Source: Kurthia sibirica (GTDB lineage Bacteria; Bacillota; Bacilli; Bacillales_A; Planococcaceae). From it: DNA of 64,000 nt. Below, one piece after another: positions 33,563 through 43,382 of this stretch (the first letter of the stretch is position 1; the number at the start of each line of letters is the position of its first letter). Position numbers and translations under genes: made by a program. The stretch covers positions 62,001-126,000 of the forward strand of contig NZ_QFVR01000006.1 in assembly GCF_003143975.1 (NCBI RefSeq), in the 5' to 3' direction. The notes below the pieces were generated by a model. The model was not told where the DNA came from. It saw nothing but the letters and a program-made list of their open reading frames with translations, and ran no database searches.

Positions 33563-36500
33563 ACCAGAAAATGTCACATGGACGGATGCTCAATGGCAAG
33601 CAATTTGGGCGAAAGGACAAGATACACTCGTGTCAGCAGCAGCGGGTTCTGGTAAGACCGCGGTGCTGATTAATCGCATGATTGAAAAAGTAATTGATGC
33701 GGAAAATCCAATCGATGTCGATGAGCTTTTAGTCGTGACGTTTACGAATGCATCGGCAGCAGAAATGCGCCAACGTATGGCAAAGGCGTTAGAGATGGCT
33801 ATTGAAAAAAATCCGAATTCAAGGCATTTACGTCGCCAGTTAAGTTTGATTAATAAAGCGCAAATTTCAACATTGCATTCATTTTGCTTGAATATTATTC
33901 GTCAATATAGCTATTTACTTGATATGGATCCCGGTTTTCGCATTGCAAACGATACAGAAGCAGCATTATTACGTGATGATATGATGGCCGAAGTATTGGA
34001 AGAGGCCTATGCCAAAGAGGATCATGCTGATGTCTATCGACTGATGGATGCATTTACCTCAGATCGTGATGATCAGGCGATTGAAGTACTTATTGCACAG
34101 TTATATAGCATGGCGAGAGTCAATCCAGAACCGATTAAATGGTTAAATAATCTGCCGAAAAACTATGATTTAAAAGATATAAAGACCGTTGATGAACTTC
34201 CGTTAACAACTACGATTAAGCAGGCGATTCTACATAGCATTGAAGGAGCGATTCAACTCATTCAAGACATGCGCCATCTGACGTTACAACCGAATGGTCC
34301 AGATGCATTGGGCGCCACTGCACAAGCAGATTTAGAGCAACTTGTCGTAGCACGTACGCTCATAACACATGACGATTGGCAAGCAGCATATACATTTTTC
34401 CAAGGTTTTAAATGGGGAAGACTGGCTTCGCAGAAAAAAGATTCATGCGACGAGCAGTTAAAGGATTTGGCAAAAAATAAACGGGATCAGGCGAAAAAAT
34501 TAATGACAGATTCGATCAGCGTTTACTTCCAAAGACCACCAGAAAAATTACTGGAAGAAATCACTAATATGAAACCAATTATTGAGACGCTTGTAACGAT
34601 TACACATGCTTTCAGTGATAAATATGCTGAGGCAAAAGCGGAGAAAGGCTTGATTGATTTTTCAGATTTAGAACATTTCGCGCTTGCTATTTTAACGGAG
34701 GATCAGGAGGGTGAATTAGTGCCATCTAGCGTCGCCATTGATTATCAGCAGCATTTTGCTGAGGTGCTTGTCGATGAGTATCAGGATACGAATAAGTTAC
34801 AAGAAACGATTTTACAACTTATTAAAAGCGGGGATTCACATGATGGCAATATGTTTATGGTCGGTGATGTGAAACAATCAATTTATCGATTCCGATTAGC
34901 TGAACCGACACTGTTTTTGAATAAATATTTAGCTTATAGTAATGCGTCTCAAGAAGGTGGTTTGAAAATTGATTTGAATGCAAACTTTCGCAGCCGTCAT
35001 GAGGTGTTAGATGGGACGAATTATATTTTTAAACAAATAATGGGTAAAGCAGTTGGTGAGATTGATTACGATGAGGCTGCATCATTAAAAGCAGGTGCAC
35101 CATACCCCCAGCAGCACACACCAATTACATTGGCTATACTTCATTCAGAATCAGAAGAAGAAGCAGAATCTACGCCTGCAGAAGCTGATGTTGAGGAACA
35201 AGAATTGAAAAAGTCCCAACAAGAGGCACGTTATATTATTGCGCAAATCCGTCATTTGCTGTCTAGTGAGCAATTGGTCTATGATGCGTTCAAAAAAGAG
35301 GCAAATGGTGAAGCAATGAGTCGTCCGATTGAATATCGTGATATCGTTATTTTAATGCGTTCAATGACATGGTCAGGTGATTTTGTTGAAGAATTTAAAC
35401 TAGCAGGTATCCCGCTTTATGCAGAGTTATCCAAAGGTTATTTTGATGCGATTGAAGTGATGATTATGATGAACACATTAAAAATTATCGATAATCCATA
35501 TCAAGATATCCCACTTGCATCCGTATTGCGATCGCCTTTTATCGGTATGACTGAAAATGATTTAGCAAATATTCGTTTAGCGGATAAAAAAGCACCTTTT
35601 TACGATGCGTTAAAGTTGTTTGTACATGAGGAGAGAGCACTCCAAAGCGATGTTGCAGAAAAACTGCAGCGTTTCTTAATTATGTTGGAGGATTGGCGAG
35701 ATTTGGCAAGGCGTGGCTCTTTGGCAGAGTTAATCTGGCAAGTATACATTGATACAAATTACTATGAAATGGTTGGAGCGATGATTAATGGCAAACAAAG
35801 ACAAGCCAATTTGAGAGCGCTCCATGACCGCGCAATCTCCTATGAAAAAACATCCTTTAGAGGCCTATTTCGATTTTTACGCTTCATCGAACGTATGCAA
35901 TTACGCGGTGATGATTTAGGTACGGCAAAAGCCGTAGGTCAGTCAGAGAATGTTGTACGTATAATGACAATCCATGCTTCAAAGGGATTGGAATTCCCCT
36001 ATGTTTTCGCAGCGGGTCTTGGACGTGATTTTAACCGTATGGATTTTAATCGCCCCTATTTATTCGATTCCGATTTTGGCTTGGCGGTGAAAATGGTCGA
36101 CCCAGAAAAAAGGATTCAATATACATCACTGCCATTTTTAGCGATGAAAGAGAAAAAAATGTTGGAATTAAAGGCTGAAGAAATGCGTGTACTTTATGTT
36201 GCGATGACGCGAGCGAAGGAAAAATTATATTTGGTCGGTACTGTAAAAAATTGGCAGAAGTCACAAGAAAAATGGGAAGAGGCACAGCTCTTAGGAATCG
36301 GTGAAACATTGCCAGAATTTCAACGTGCAAAAGCGACAAATTATTTAGATTGGTTAGGACCAGCAATCGCACGTCATCCGGATTATTACACAGAGGATGG
36401 CGAGGAAGTGAATTTGGGTACTGAACGCTCGCGTTGGAAGCTAGAAATAATTGATACGGCTGTGTTTACGACGGCTGCCCAGTTAATTGAATCGACAGAG

Positions 36501-37244
36501 CAAGAAGTGACTGCGGCTGAAAATGAGGAATTTAGTCAACATTTAAAAAATCGTTTAAATTATCAATATCCTTACCAAGCATCTGTAGAAAAAAAATCAA
36601 AAACATCCGTGTCTGAAATGAAACGGTTACAATTATTAGCAGAAATAGAAGAACCACAATTTATGATCTCACCGATTGCATCGAATGCGCAAAAAATTGC
36701 GAAACGTCCAATGTTTTTACAGAAAGCTACGTTGACGAGTGCAGAAAAAGGTACGGCTATGCATGCAGCGATGCAACATATCCCACAAGCTGGTTTTGCT
36801 GATATCGCTGAAATAGAACTATTCGTACAACAACTTATAGATCAACAACTTATTACCGAAAGAGAAGGACAATCGATTAATACACAAGATATCCTTGCCT
36901 TTTTAGACTCGGAAATTGGACAACAGTTTAAAATAGCTTCACAGCTTCATAGAGAGATGCCATTTACAATGTCCTTCAAAGATGCGGATGGCGATGTTCA
37001 AATCGTTCAAGGTATCGTAGATTGCTTGTATGAGCAACCAAACGGGCAATGGACGTTAGTAGATTATAAAACAGATCAAATCACAGCAACAATGCTTTCC
37101 GATGAAGGATTAAAAAAGGAAATGGTGACACGCTATGGTATTCAGCTGGACACATATAAAAAAGCACTTGAAAACATTATGCATATTACGATTGATCATT
37201 GTGTCATTTATGCATTTGATGCCAATAAATGGCTGGAATTATAG
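33549..37244 (+). CDS. addA: ATP-dependent helicase/nuclease subunit A
   Basis: A UvrD-type helicase plus RecB-family nuclease of about 1231 residues. Walker A AAAGSGKTAVLINRM near residue 33; helicase motif II VLVDEYQDTNKLQ; motif III GDVKQSIYRFRLAEP; motif VI VLYVAMTRAKEKLYL; C-terminal nuclease motif WTLVDYKTDQI. I prefer ATG 33549 to ATG 33543 because GGGAGG (33534-33539) is only three bases from the latter and nine from the former. It overlaps addB, so translation is probably coupled. DUF418 and YisK-like genes follow closely. Confidence 0.97.
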   Translation: MIPNKPENVTWTDAQWQAIWAKGQDTLVSAAAGSGKTAVLINRMIEKVIDAENPIDVDELLVVTFTNASAAEMRQRMAKALEMAIEKNPNSRHLRRQLSLINKAQISTLHSFCLNIIRQYSYLLDMDPGFRIANDTEAALLRDDMMAEVLEEAYAKEDHADVYRLMDAFTSDRDDQAIEVLIAQLYSMARVNPEPIKWLNNLPKNYDLKDIKTVDELPLTTTIKQAILHSIEGAIQLIQDMRHLTLQPNGPDALGATAQADLEQLVVARTLITHDDWQAAYTFFQGFKWGRLASQKKDSCDEQLKDLAKNKRDQAKKLMTDSISVYFQRPPEKLLEEITNMKPIIETLVTITHAFSDKYAEAKAEKGLIDFSDLEHFALAILTEDQEGELVPSSVAIDYQQHFAEVLVDEYQDTNKLQETILQLIKSGDSHDGNMFMVGDVKQSIYRFRLAEPTLFLNKYLAYSNASQEGGLKIDLNANFRSRHEVLDGTNYIFKQIMGKAVGEIDYDEAASLKAGAPYPQQHTPITLAILHSESEEEAESTPAEADVEEQELKKSQQEARYIIAQIRHLLSSEQLVYDAFKKEANGEAMSRPIEYRDIVILMRSMTWSGDFVEEFKLAGIPLYAELSKGYFDAIEVMIMMNTLKIIDNPYQDIPLASVLRSPFIGMTENDLANIRLADKKAPFYDALKLFVHEERALQSDVAEKLQRFLIMLEDWRDLARRGSLAELIWQVYIDTNYYEMVGAMINGKQRQANLRALHDRAISYEKTSFRGLFRFLRFIERMQLRGDDLGTAKAVGQSENVVRIMTIHASKGLEFPYVFAAGLGRDFNRMDFNRPYLFDSDFGLAVKMVDPEKRIQYTSLPFLAMKEKKMLELKAEEMRVLYVAMTRAKEKLYLVGTVKNWQKSQEKWEEAQLLGIGETLPEFQRAKATNYLDWLGPAIARHPDYYTEDGEEVNLGTERSRWKLEIIDTAVFTTAAQLIESTEQEVTAAENEEFSQHLKNRLNYQYPYQASVEKKSKTSVSEMKRLQLLAEIEEPQFMISPIASNAQKIAKRPMFLQKATLTSAEKGTAMHAAMQHIPQAGFADIAEIELFVQQLIDQQLITEREGQSINTQDILAFLDSEIGQQFKIASQLHREMPFTMSFKDADGDVQIVQGIVDCLYEQPNGQWTLVDYKTDQITATMLSDEGLKKEMVTRYGIQLDTYKKALENIMHITIDHCVIYAFDANKWLEL

Positions 37245-37256
37245 GGGGAATCTGAG

Positions 37257-38438
37257 ATGACGCCCAGGACTTTAAAAAATAGAGTGGAGACACTGGATTT
37301 TATCCGGGGTAGTAGTCTGTTCGGTATACTCCTCGTCAATATTTTAGTATTTAATTATCCAATTCCATATGTGGATTTAAAGACAATATTGACAGTGCCT
37401 CTCGATCTTCAATATGAAAAAGGCTTATCTATTTTTGTACAAGGTAGTTTTTATCCAATCTTTGCGATGCTCTTTGGGTATGGCTTGGCGATGCAATATG
37501 ACAATGCACAACAGATAGGCAAACCTTTTTATAAAAAAGCTGTCAAACGCATGTTTATTTTATTGATTATTGGCGTACTACATGCTGTGTTTATTTGGTA
37601 TGGAGATATATTAATGATGTATGCCGTTTTTGGTTTTCTAGTATTGGCTGTTTTAAAATATAAGCCATCGATTGTATTGTTAATCGGCAGTACATTATTT
37701 TTAATGTTCACCGTACCGAATTTCCTTAGCTTTGTCATCGCGGAGCAAAATCCAACAGCATATGTCACAGAAGAATTCAGTGATTTGGCTGCAATGAAGT
37801 CACGAGTAGAAGCTGCGACAGCAGGTAGTTGGTATGATGTATTTGTACAAAATTGGACGGATGTAAAGCTACAAAATTCTCCTGTAATGTGGATGCAAGG
37901 TTTCTTTTCAATCTTCCCGTATATGCTTTTTGGTGTCGCTGCAAGTAAGTGGAAACTGATTGAAAGATGTCGTGACTTCATTATTCTATGGTTTATTTTA
38001 CTTCTAGTATTTCTCCCGTTAGGATTATGGTTGAAAACACAAGCCTATACCGATCAATGGGTGTATTTAGGCGATTATTTCGCCTTTTATTTAGGAGGAC
38101 TGGTATTGGCAGTAGGGTATGTGGCAGTACTTGTGATTTTAACGATGTTACCTGGTGTATTACGCATCGTTAAACCAATTAGCAATGTCGGTAGAATGTC
38201 CTTGACAACCTATTTAATGCAATCCATTATTCAAGGTATAATCTTCTATCATTACGGCTTTGGTCTCTATGCTGAATATGGTTTAGACGGACTGTTGATG
38301 ATTGCCATTATGATTTATGTAGCTCAAATTGCTTTTGCCGCAATTTGGCTCAATTTTTTTAAACAAGGTCCAGTAGAAATGGTATGGAAAAAAATAACAT
38401 ATGGAAAATTGATAATGCCAAAACAAGACAGCCACTAA
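37257..38438 (+). CDS. DUF418 membrane protein (YeiB family)
   Basis: A 393-residue protein with about nine to ten membrane helices. The N-terminal DxxRG motif (ETLDFIRGSSLFGILLVNI, residues 11-29) is typical of the YeiB/OpgC-related acyltransferase-like superfamily, and the C-terminal DUF418 domain (VGRMSLTTYLMQSIIQGIIFYHYGFGLYAEYG) is clear. The role is unknown; family members have been proposed as transporters or acyltransferases. It starts 12 bases after addA, with AGGGGGA upstream, so it may be read from the addBA transcript. Confidence 0.82.
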   Translation: MTPRTLKNRVETLDFIRGSSLFGILLVNILVFNYPIPYVDLKTILTVPLDLQYEKGLSIFVQGSFYPIFAMLFGYGLAMQYDNAQQIGKPFYKKAVKRMFILLIIGVLHAVFIWYGDILMMYAVFGFLVLAVLKYKPSIVLLIGSTLFLMFTVPNFLSFVIAEQNPTAYVTEEFSDLAAMKSRVEAATAGSWYDVFVQNWTDVKLQNSPVMWMQGFFSIFPYMLFGVAASKWKLIERCRDFIILWFILLLVFLPLGLWLKTQAYTDQWVYLGDYFAFYLGGLVLAVGYVAVLVILTMLPGVLRIVKPISNVGRMSLTTYLMQSIIQGIIFYHYGFGLYAEYGLDGLLMIAIMIYVAQIAFAAIWLNFFKQGPVEMVWKKITYGKLIMPKQDSH

Positions 38439-38481
38439 CAAATCATGTATCATTGTAAAAAAAGAAGGAGTGCTACTATTC

Positions 38482-39384
38482 ATGAAAATTTTATCATTTC
38501 GCAACAACAATGTAATTAGCTTCGGGCCAAAAGTAAAACGCCAAGAAGCGGTATGGGATGTATTAGCAATACAGCAGGAACTGAATGTTTTACCTTCATT
38601 TTCCAATACGATTGTTGAAGGTATGACAGATGGTTTTGAATTTGTAGAACAAATGCGTAAATTAGTAGAAGCTGCAGAAAAATCAGAAAATCCAGCTTCA
38701 TTCCAATTAGCATTTACAGCTATTGAATGGTTAGCACCGATTCCACGTACGACAAAAAACATCATTTGCATCGGTAAAAACTACGAGGCACATGCACAGG
38801 AAATGACCAATGAGTCTGCTCCAGAGGATTTAGTCGTCTTTACAAAAGCGCCGACATCAATCGCCGCTGATGAGGAAACACTATCTGTGCATGCAGATGT
38901 CACACAGTCGCTAGACTACGAAGGTGAACTGGCAGTAGTCATTGGCAAAAAAGGTAAGAATATTCCAGCAGCTCTAGCATTTGACTATGTTTTTGGTTAT
39001 ACGATTGCCAATGATATTAGTGCGCGAAACTTACAAGATAAGCATAAACAATTTTTCCTTGCAAAAAGTTTAGATGGTGCATGTCCAATGGGACCATTCC
39101 TTGTAACGAAGGATGAGCTTCCAAACCCTCAAAACTTAACAGTTGTAACAAAAGTCAATGACGAAATACGCCAAAATGGTACAACAAGTGATATGATTCA
39201 TACGGTTGAAGATCTTATCGTTGAAATATCAAAACTTGTAACATTAGAACCGGGCGATGTGATTTTAACAGGAACTCCAGCAGGTGTGGGTAAAGGTATG
39301 ACACCACCACAATACTTAAAAGCAGGAGATACGGTGAAAATTTCAATCGAAGGTATTGGCACATTGGTAAACTATTTCAAATAA
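38482..39384 (+). CDS. Fumarylacetoacetate hydrolase-family protein, YisK-like
   Basis: A 300-residue FAH-fold enzyme. The conserved core is PIPRTTKNIICIGKNYEAHAQEM (about 93-115), the metal-binding LDYEGELAVVIGKKGKN, then NDISARNLQDKHKQFFLAKSLDGACPMGPF and GDVILTGTPAGVGKGMTPP. Length and sequence resemble B. subtilis YisK, reported to have oxaloacetate decarboxylase activity and to associate with the Mbl cytoskeleton. I chose ATG 38482 because GAAGGAG overlaps the upstream in-frame GTG at 38470. yisK and yisL neighbours also occur near addAB in B. subtilis. Confidence 0.85.
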   Translation: MKILSFRNNNVISFGPKVKRQEAVWDVLAIQQELNVLPSFSNTIVEGMTDGFEFVEQMRKLVEAAEKSENPASFQLAFTAIEWLAPIPRTTKNIICIGKNYEAHAQEMTNESAPEDLVVFTKAPTSIAADEETLSVHADVTQSLDYEGELAVVIGKKGKNIPAALAFDYVFGYTIANDISARNLQDKHKQFFLAKSLDGACPMGPFLVTKDELPNPQNLTVVTKVNDEIRQNGTTSDMIHTVEDLIVEISKLVTLEPGDVILTGTPAGVGKGMTPPQYLKAGDTVKISIEGIGTLVNYFK

Positions 39385-39600
39385 GAGCGCTAGAAACACG
39401 TTCATATATTTGGCAGAAAATAGGTCAAATAAAAATGAGCTATTCATATAAATGATTCACAAATTAGTCAAATATGGAAAATTGCGATATTTTTTACCAT
39501 CTCAATAGTGAAAAATAGGAGGAAGTAGCAAGCGGAAACGTTTATTTCCCTATAGTTGGCAAGAGATGAAGATGCGTATGCAATTGATGAAAAAGCCTGA
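39385..39600 (+). other. Intergenic stretch between YisK- and YisL-like genes
   Basis: Contains AGGAGG at 39517-39522 followed by an open frame (39518-39670) without a normal start codon near the ribosome site; discussed under findings. No promoter was confidently assigned. Confidence 0.3.
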
Positions 39601-39637
39601 AAAACCACATTCTAGCAACAGAATGTGGTTTTTTTAT
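39599..39637 (+). terminator. Terminator downstream of YisK-like gene
   Basis: AAAACCACATTCT pairs perfectly with AGAATGTGGTTTT, loop AGCAAC, followed by TTT. Confidence 0.9.
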
Positions 39638-39703
39638 ATTTGTATAGTTCTTGTTGCTTTGGTAACATGAAGATGAATAACAATAACATTTGAGGTGAAC
39701 AAA

Positions 39704-40081
39704 ATGCCAGATTTTTTAACAAGTAGTACACATATTCACATTACAACATGGGTTTTAGCATTGGTATTATTTTTCGTAGCTGTTAGCATGGCACCAACTG
39801 CCAAAGGACGTAAAATCACACATATGATTTTACGCTTGATGTATGTTTTAATCATTATCACAGGCGGCTTATTATTCGCTAAGTCACTTGATTTTGGTCA
39901 AGGAATGTTATACGGTTTTAAATTAATTTCAGGTCTTGGCGTAATCGCATTTATGGAAATGGTATTAGTACGTGGTCAAAAAGGTAAATCAACTAAAGGT
40001 ATGTGGATTGGTTTAATCATCTGCCTAGTAGCTGTTTTATACTTAGGTTTCCATTTACAAATGGGTTTCAAATTCTTCTAA
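39704..40081 (+). CDS. YisL-family (DUF1516/UPF0344) membrane protein
   Basis: A 125-residue protein with four membrane helices. THIHITTWVLALVLFFVAVSM, KGRKITHMILRLMYVLIIITGGLLF and GLGVIAFMEMVLVRGQKGKSTKGMWIGLIICLVAVLYLGFHLQMGFKFF match B. subtilis YisL closely. Function unknown. ATG 39704 is preferred over the in-frame GTG at 39695, which lies inside the ribosome binding site GAGGTGA. A paralogue follows 18 bases downstream. Confidence 0.85.
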   Translation: MPDFLTSSTHIHITTWVLALVLFFVAVSMAPTAKGRKITHMILRLMYVLIIITGGLLFAKSLDFGQGMLYGFKLISGLGVIAFMEMVLVRGQKGKSTKGMWIGLIICLVAVLYLGFHLQMGFKFF

Positions 40082-40099
40082 GTAAAGAAGTGGTATGAC

Positions 40100-40489
40100 A
40101 TGAGAGATTCATCTGTGGCATTTTCAGTAACGACACTGCATATCTTTTCCTGGTTTATCTTGATTTTTCTCTTTATCTTTTTGCTCATTATGCATAAAGG
40201 AACAACTGGCAGAAAAGTGATGCATACAATCATTCGAATTTGGTATTTTGTCGTTATGTATACAGGTGGTGCGCTTTATATTCAAAAAATGTTCTCAAGT
40301 GACGCCATCGTCTATTTAGTGAAAATACTGTTCGGTTTATCATTTCTACTATTGGCGGAGCTGACAATAATGAGAGCGAATAAGCAAAAGAAGATTGAAA
40401 AATATTTGTTTGCGATGTCGATTCTCATGTTAATCATGATGACCATTGGTTTTTATTTACCGCTCGGTATGAATTTACTAAATAAGTAA
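40100..40489 (+). CDS. Second YisL-family membrane protein (divergent paralogue)
   Basis: A 129-residue protein with four membrane helices. It keeps the family landmarks TTLHIFSWFI, GTTGRKVMHTIIRIWYFVVMYTGG, MRANKQKK and a final helix, but differs in most positions from the preceding copy. It looks like an old tandem duplication. Neither copy has a known role. The pair is co-transcribed and ends at a strong terminator. Confidence 0.8.
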   Translation: MRDSSVAFSVTTLHIFSWFILIFLFIFLLIMHKGTTGRKVMHTIIRIWYFVVMYTGGALYIQKMFSSDAIVYLVKILFGLSFLLLAELTIMRANKQKKIEKYLFAMSILMLIMMTIGFYLPLGMNLLNK

Positions 40490-40538
40490 TAAAAAAGTAT
40501 GCTAGAAAATCAATTAGATTTTCTAGCATACTTTTTTG
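40489..40538 (+). terminator. Terminator after YisL pair
   Basis: AGTATGCTAGAAAATC pairs perfectly with GATTTTCTAGCATACT around a short loop, with A- and T-runs. Confidence 0.95.
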
Positions 40539-40691
40539 ATTAGACAAGATCACTCTACTACAAAACCGCTTCGTGACATAATTGTGAACAATAGGAAAAA
40601 TGACTAACATTGTTTTTATATCTAAATTATGGTTCTAATTGAATATTTTTGGTAATATAAACATGGAAAGCTCTGTGAAGGAGGAATATAC

Positions 40692-42140
40692 ATGCGGAAG
40701 TCTAAATGGATTTTGACAACAGTCGCTTCAATCGTATTGGCGACGACCGTTTCACTGACTGGTCATGCGTCTATAGCTACAGCAAAAACAATGCAAGATG
40801 AAAGTATTTATGATGTGCTAGTGGATCGCTTTTTTAATAGCCAACCGACGAATGATTTTGATGTCAATGGGAAGGACCTCAATGCTTTTGCAGGCGGGGA
40901 TTTTGCAGGTATTACAACTAAAGCAAGCTATTTTGACGATTTAGGTTTTACGATTTTATCGATTGGTTCAATATTTGAAGCAGATGATTTTCGTAGTGCA
41001 GAAGTAATCGACTATAGTAAGTTACAAAAACGCTTTGGTACGGATAAAGAATATGAAGAAATGCGTGAACGTTTACATAAATCAAAAATAGCAGTGATGA
41101 CCGATTTTCCGATAAACGGTGTTAGTGCAAAAAATAAATTACAAGGTTCTAAGGATTGGTCTACTACAAATAAGGATGGCACAATCGATTGGAAGCTTGA
41201 TAATGTAGCTGTTCAAAATGCGTTGATTGCTGCAGCATCCGATTTTGTTACAAAATATAAAGTGGATGGGTTACGTTTAACGAATAGTCAAAAGGTAGAT
41301 GATGAGGTACTCAATCGAATCATTGCAGAATTAAAGGCACAACATAAGAATTTATGGATCATCTCTAATGAACCCTCTAACGCTCATTTTGATATAAATT
41401 ATGATGATACCTCAATTGAATATAATCAGCAAATTTTCAAAAATAATGATCTTGATTCATCGCAATTTCTGGCAGCAAAAAAAGGACAGAAAACTGATTT
41501 ACCAACAACAAGAATGATTGATCACTTTAGTTCACCCCGTTTCACTCATTTTTCTGCTGAAGAAAATATGTATCCACCCACAAGAGTGAAGATGGCAATG
41601 GGAGCCAATTTATTATTGCCAGGTGTACCAATTATGAGTTATGGCACAGAGATTGCAATGAATGGTGCGAAGCAACCTGAAAATTTACAAAGTATGGATT
41701 TTAGAACAAAAGATGATATTATAAAATATATAGGTCAAATGCAGTCATTGCGCAATGGTTCAGTGACGCTGCGCAACGGTGACTTCAAACTCATTGAAAA
41801 TAAAAATGGTTTCATCGTATTTGAAAGATTTTCAAAAGATGAAAAATGGTTCATCGTGATCAATAATACGTCAAAAACAAAGACGATTAATTTAACGGAG
41901 AAACAAGTCGGTACTAATAAGGAATTACATGGTCGCTTTGAAAATGATATTGTGCGTATGAATGACAACAATGAATATCGTATTGGATTGGATCGTGAAA
42001 TCGTAGAAGTGTATCAAGTCATGGATAACAAAGGGTTTAATAAACCCTATCTAATCGCATTGGCGCTCGTTTATATATTATTTGTCGGTTTTATCGTCGT
42101 CGTATTAAAACGTGGTAAAAAACGAAAGAATAAAGAGTGA
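40692..42140 (+). CDS. Membrane-anchored GH13 alpha-amylase homologue lacking catalytic residues
   Basis: A 482-residue protein: signal peptide (1-31), GH13-like TIM barrel (YDVLVDRFFNSQPTNDFD, FAGGDFAGITTKASYFDDLGFTILSIGSIFEA), C-terminal beta-domain, and a final membrane helix (about 453-472) with a basic tail. The barrel identifies alpha-amylase family 13, but active-site motifs have decayed. Region I reads DFPING (DxxxNH expected), region II GLRLT with Thr197 where the nucleophile Asp should be, and region IV DHFSSPRF in place of DNHD. It is therefore probably a pseudoenzyme, perhaps a surface glycan-binding protein. The reading frame is intact and preceded by GGAGG, so it is not a simple pseudogene. 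Confidence 0.82.
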   Translation: MRKSKWILTTVASIVLATTVSLTGHASIATAKTMQDESIYDVLVDRFFNSQPTNDFDVNGKDLNAFAGGDFAGITTKASYFDDLGFTILSIGSIFEADDFRSAEVIDYSKLQKRFGTDKEYEEMRERLHKSKIAVMTDFPINGVSAKNKLQGSKDWSTTNKDGTIDWKLDNVAVQNALIAAASDFVTKYKVDGLRLTNSQKVDDEVLNRIIAELKAQHKNLWIISNEPSNAHFDINYDDTSIEYNQQIFKNNDLDSSQFLAAKKGQKTDLPTTRMIDHFSSPRFTHFSAEENMYPPTRVKMAMGANLLLPGVPIMSYGTEIAMNGAKQPENLQSMDFRTKDDIIKYIGQMQSLRNGSVTLRNGDFKLIENKNGFIVFERFSKDEKWFIVINNTSKTKTINLTEKQVGTNKELHGRFENDIVRMNDNNEYRIGLDREIVEVYQVMDNKGFNKPYLIALALVYILFVGFIVVVLKRGKKRKNKE

Positions 42141-42218
42141 ATTTGGCTTGTATTACGTGAAGAACAACGGATTTCAGTTTACCAATTTGTACAAAGGTCT
42201 CAATGGTCTAGCTCACAT

Positions 42219-42281
42219 AAAAAAACATCTTCAAAGAATTCAGGTAGTACATACCTAAATAACTTGGAGGTGTATTTTTTT
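42219..42281 (+). terminator. Possible terminator after amylase homologue
   Basis: A long imperfect hairpin (AAACATCTTCAAAG arm against CTTGGAGGTGTATTT, inner AGGT/ACCT) ending in seven T. Several mismatches lower confidence. Confidence 0.45.
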
Positions 42282-42392
42282 GGGTATAAGCGTAAGGAAT
42301 GCAGGTAGAAAATAACTTGAAGAGCATATAGAATCCATAGCAAGTACGAGAGAGACTTACATATCAGCTATATTCTAATAACGCCCTCAAAA

Positions 42393-42452
42393 GTAAAGGC
42401 ATTACCGTATGCGTATCCTGTAAAGGAACGCCCGCTGGTAATGCCTTAATTG
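42393..42452 (-). terminator. Terminator after DegV gene
   Basis: AAGGCATTACC pairs perfectly with GGTAATGCCTT; on the minus strand TTACTTTT follows the stem. It lies 36 bases beyond the degV stop codon. The remaining bases of the 42141-42487 gap show nothing recognisable. Confidence 0.8.
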
Positions 42453-42487
42453 AATGATTTCATTCAATGCTAAAATCACTTTTTTTA

Positions 42488-43354
42488 TTAAATTTGTTCT
42501 TCGTCAAACAATTCATTTAAGAAGAATATGGCGATTGTTCCAGGACCAGAATGACAGGCAATTGTCGAACCAACAATGTGAACTTCAATGCCAATGGGAT
42601 GGAATCTTTCAACAATCATGGCTTTTATTTCTTTGGCAGCTTCCATATCATCACCGTGGCTAATACCAATCACTTGTTTGGCTAAATGTTCCCCACGTTC
42701 TTCCATAATATCTAAAATACGCTTGAACACTTTTTTACGTCCACGTAATTTTTCAATAGGAATTAGTTTGCCATCCTCCATATGTAAAAGAGGTTTAATA
42801 TTTAATAGACCACCAATGAATGCGCTCGTTTTAGAGACACGTCCACCACGTGCTAGAAAATCTAAATCTTCCACTGTAAACAAATGTTCCATATGCTCTG
42901 CGTTGAATTGAGAACGTTTCACAACATCAGCAAACGAGTATGAAGCATCACGTAGGCGCACGGCTTCTTTAACAACAAGGCCGTAACCAATCGATGCACA
43001 TTTTGTATCAATAATAGTCAGCTTCAAGTCGGGATATGTTTCGAGAACTTGCTCGCGAATCATCATCGATGTGCTATATGTGCCAGATAAAGCCGATGAA
43101 AAGGCAATATATAGTCCTTCTTCGCCTGATTTAGCTAATTCTTCAAAAGCTTCTAAAAAAAGCTCTGGAGAAACTTGAGATGTTTTAGGCGCTTTACCCG
43201 CACGAATTTCTTCATAGATTTTTTCTGGTTCAACACCAATAATATCATCAAATTCTTCACCATTAAGTTCAACTCTCAACGGAAAAAGATGTACAGAATT
43301 CTCTGTATAAAATGTCTTCGGTAAGTCACAAGCACTGTCTGCATAGATTTTCAT
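42488..43354 (-). CDS. DegV family fatty-acid-binding protein
   Basis: A 288-residue DegV protein (KIYADSACDLPKTFY; TSQVSPELFLEAFEEL; IAFSSALSGTYSTSMMIREQV; FTVEDLDFLARGGRVSKTSAFIGGLLNIKPLL; STIACHSGPGTIAIFFL). The family binds a fatty acid; some members are FakB subunits that present it to the kinase FakA for phospholipid synthesis. No FakA gene is in the window. With the next three genes it reproduces the B. subtilis yitS-yitU-yitV-yitW order. Confidence 0.9.
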   Translation of the reverse strand: MKIYADSACDLPKTFYTENSVHLFPLRVELNGEEFDDIIGVEPEKIYEEIRAGKAPKTSQVSPELFLEAFEELAKSGEEGLYIAFSSALSGTYSTSMMIREQVLETYPDLKLTIIDTKCASIGYGLVVKEAVRLRDASYSFADVVKRSQFNAEHMEHLFTVEDLDFLARGGRVSKTSAFIGGLLNIKPLLHMEDGKLIPIEKLRGRKKVFKRILDIMEERGEHLAKQVIGISHGDDMEAAKEIKAMIVERFHPIGIEVHIVGSTIACHSGPGTIAIFFLNELFDEEQI

Positions 43355-43382
43355 TTAGAAAACCTCCTCGGTAAGTAATAGT

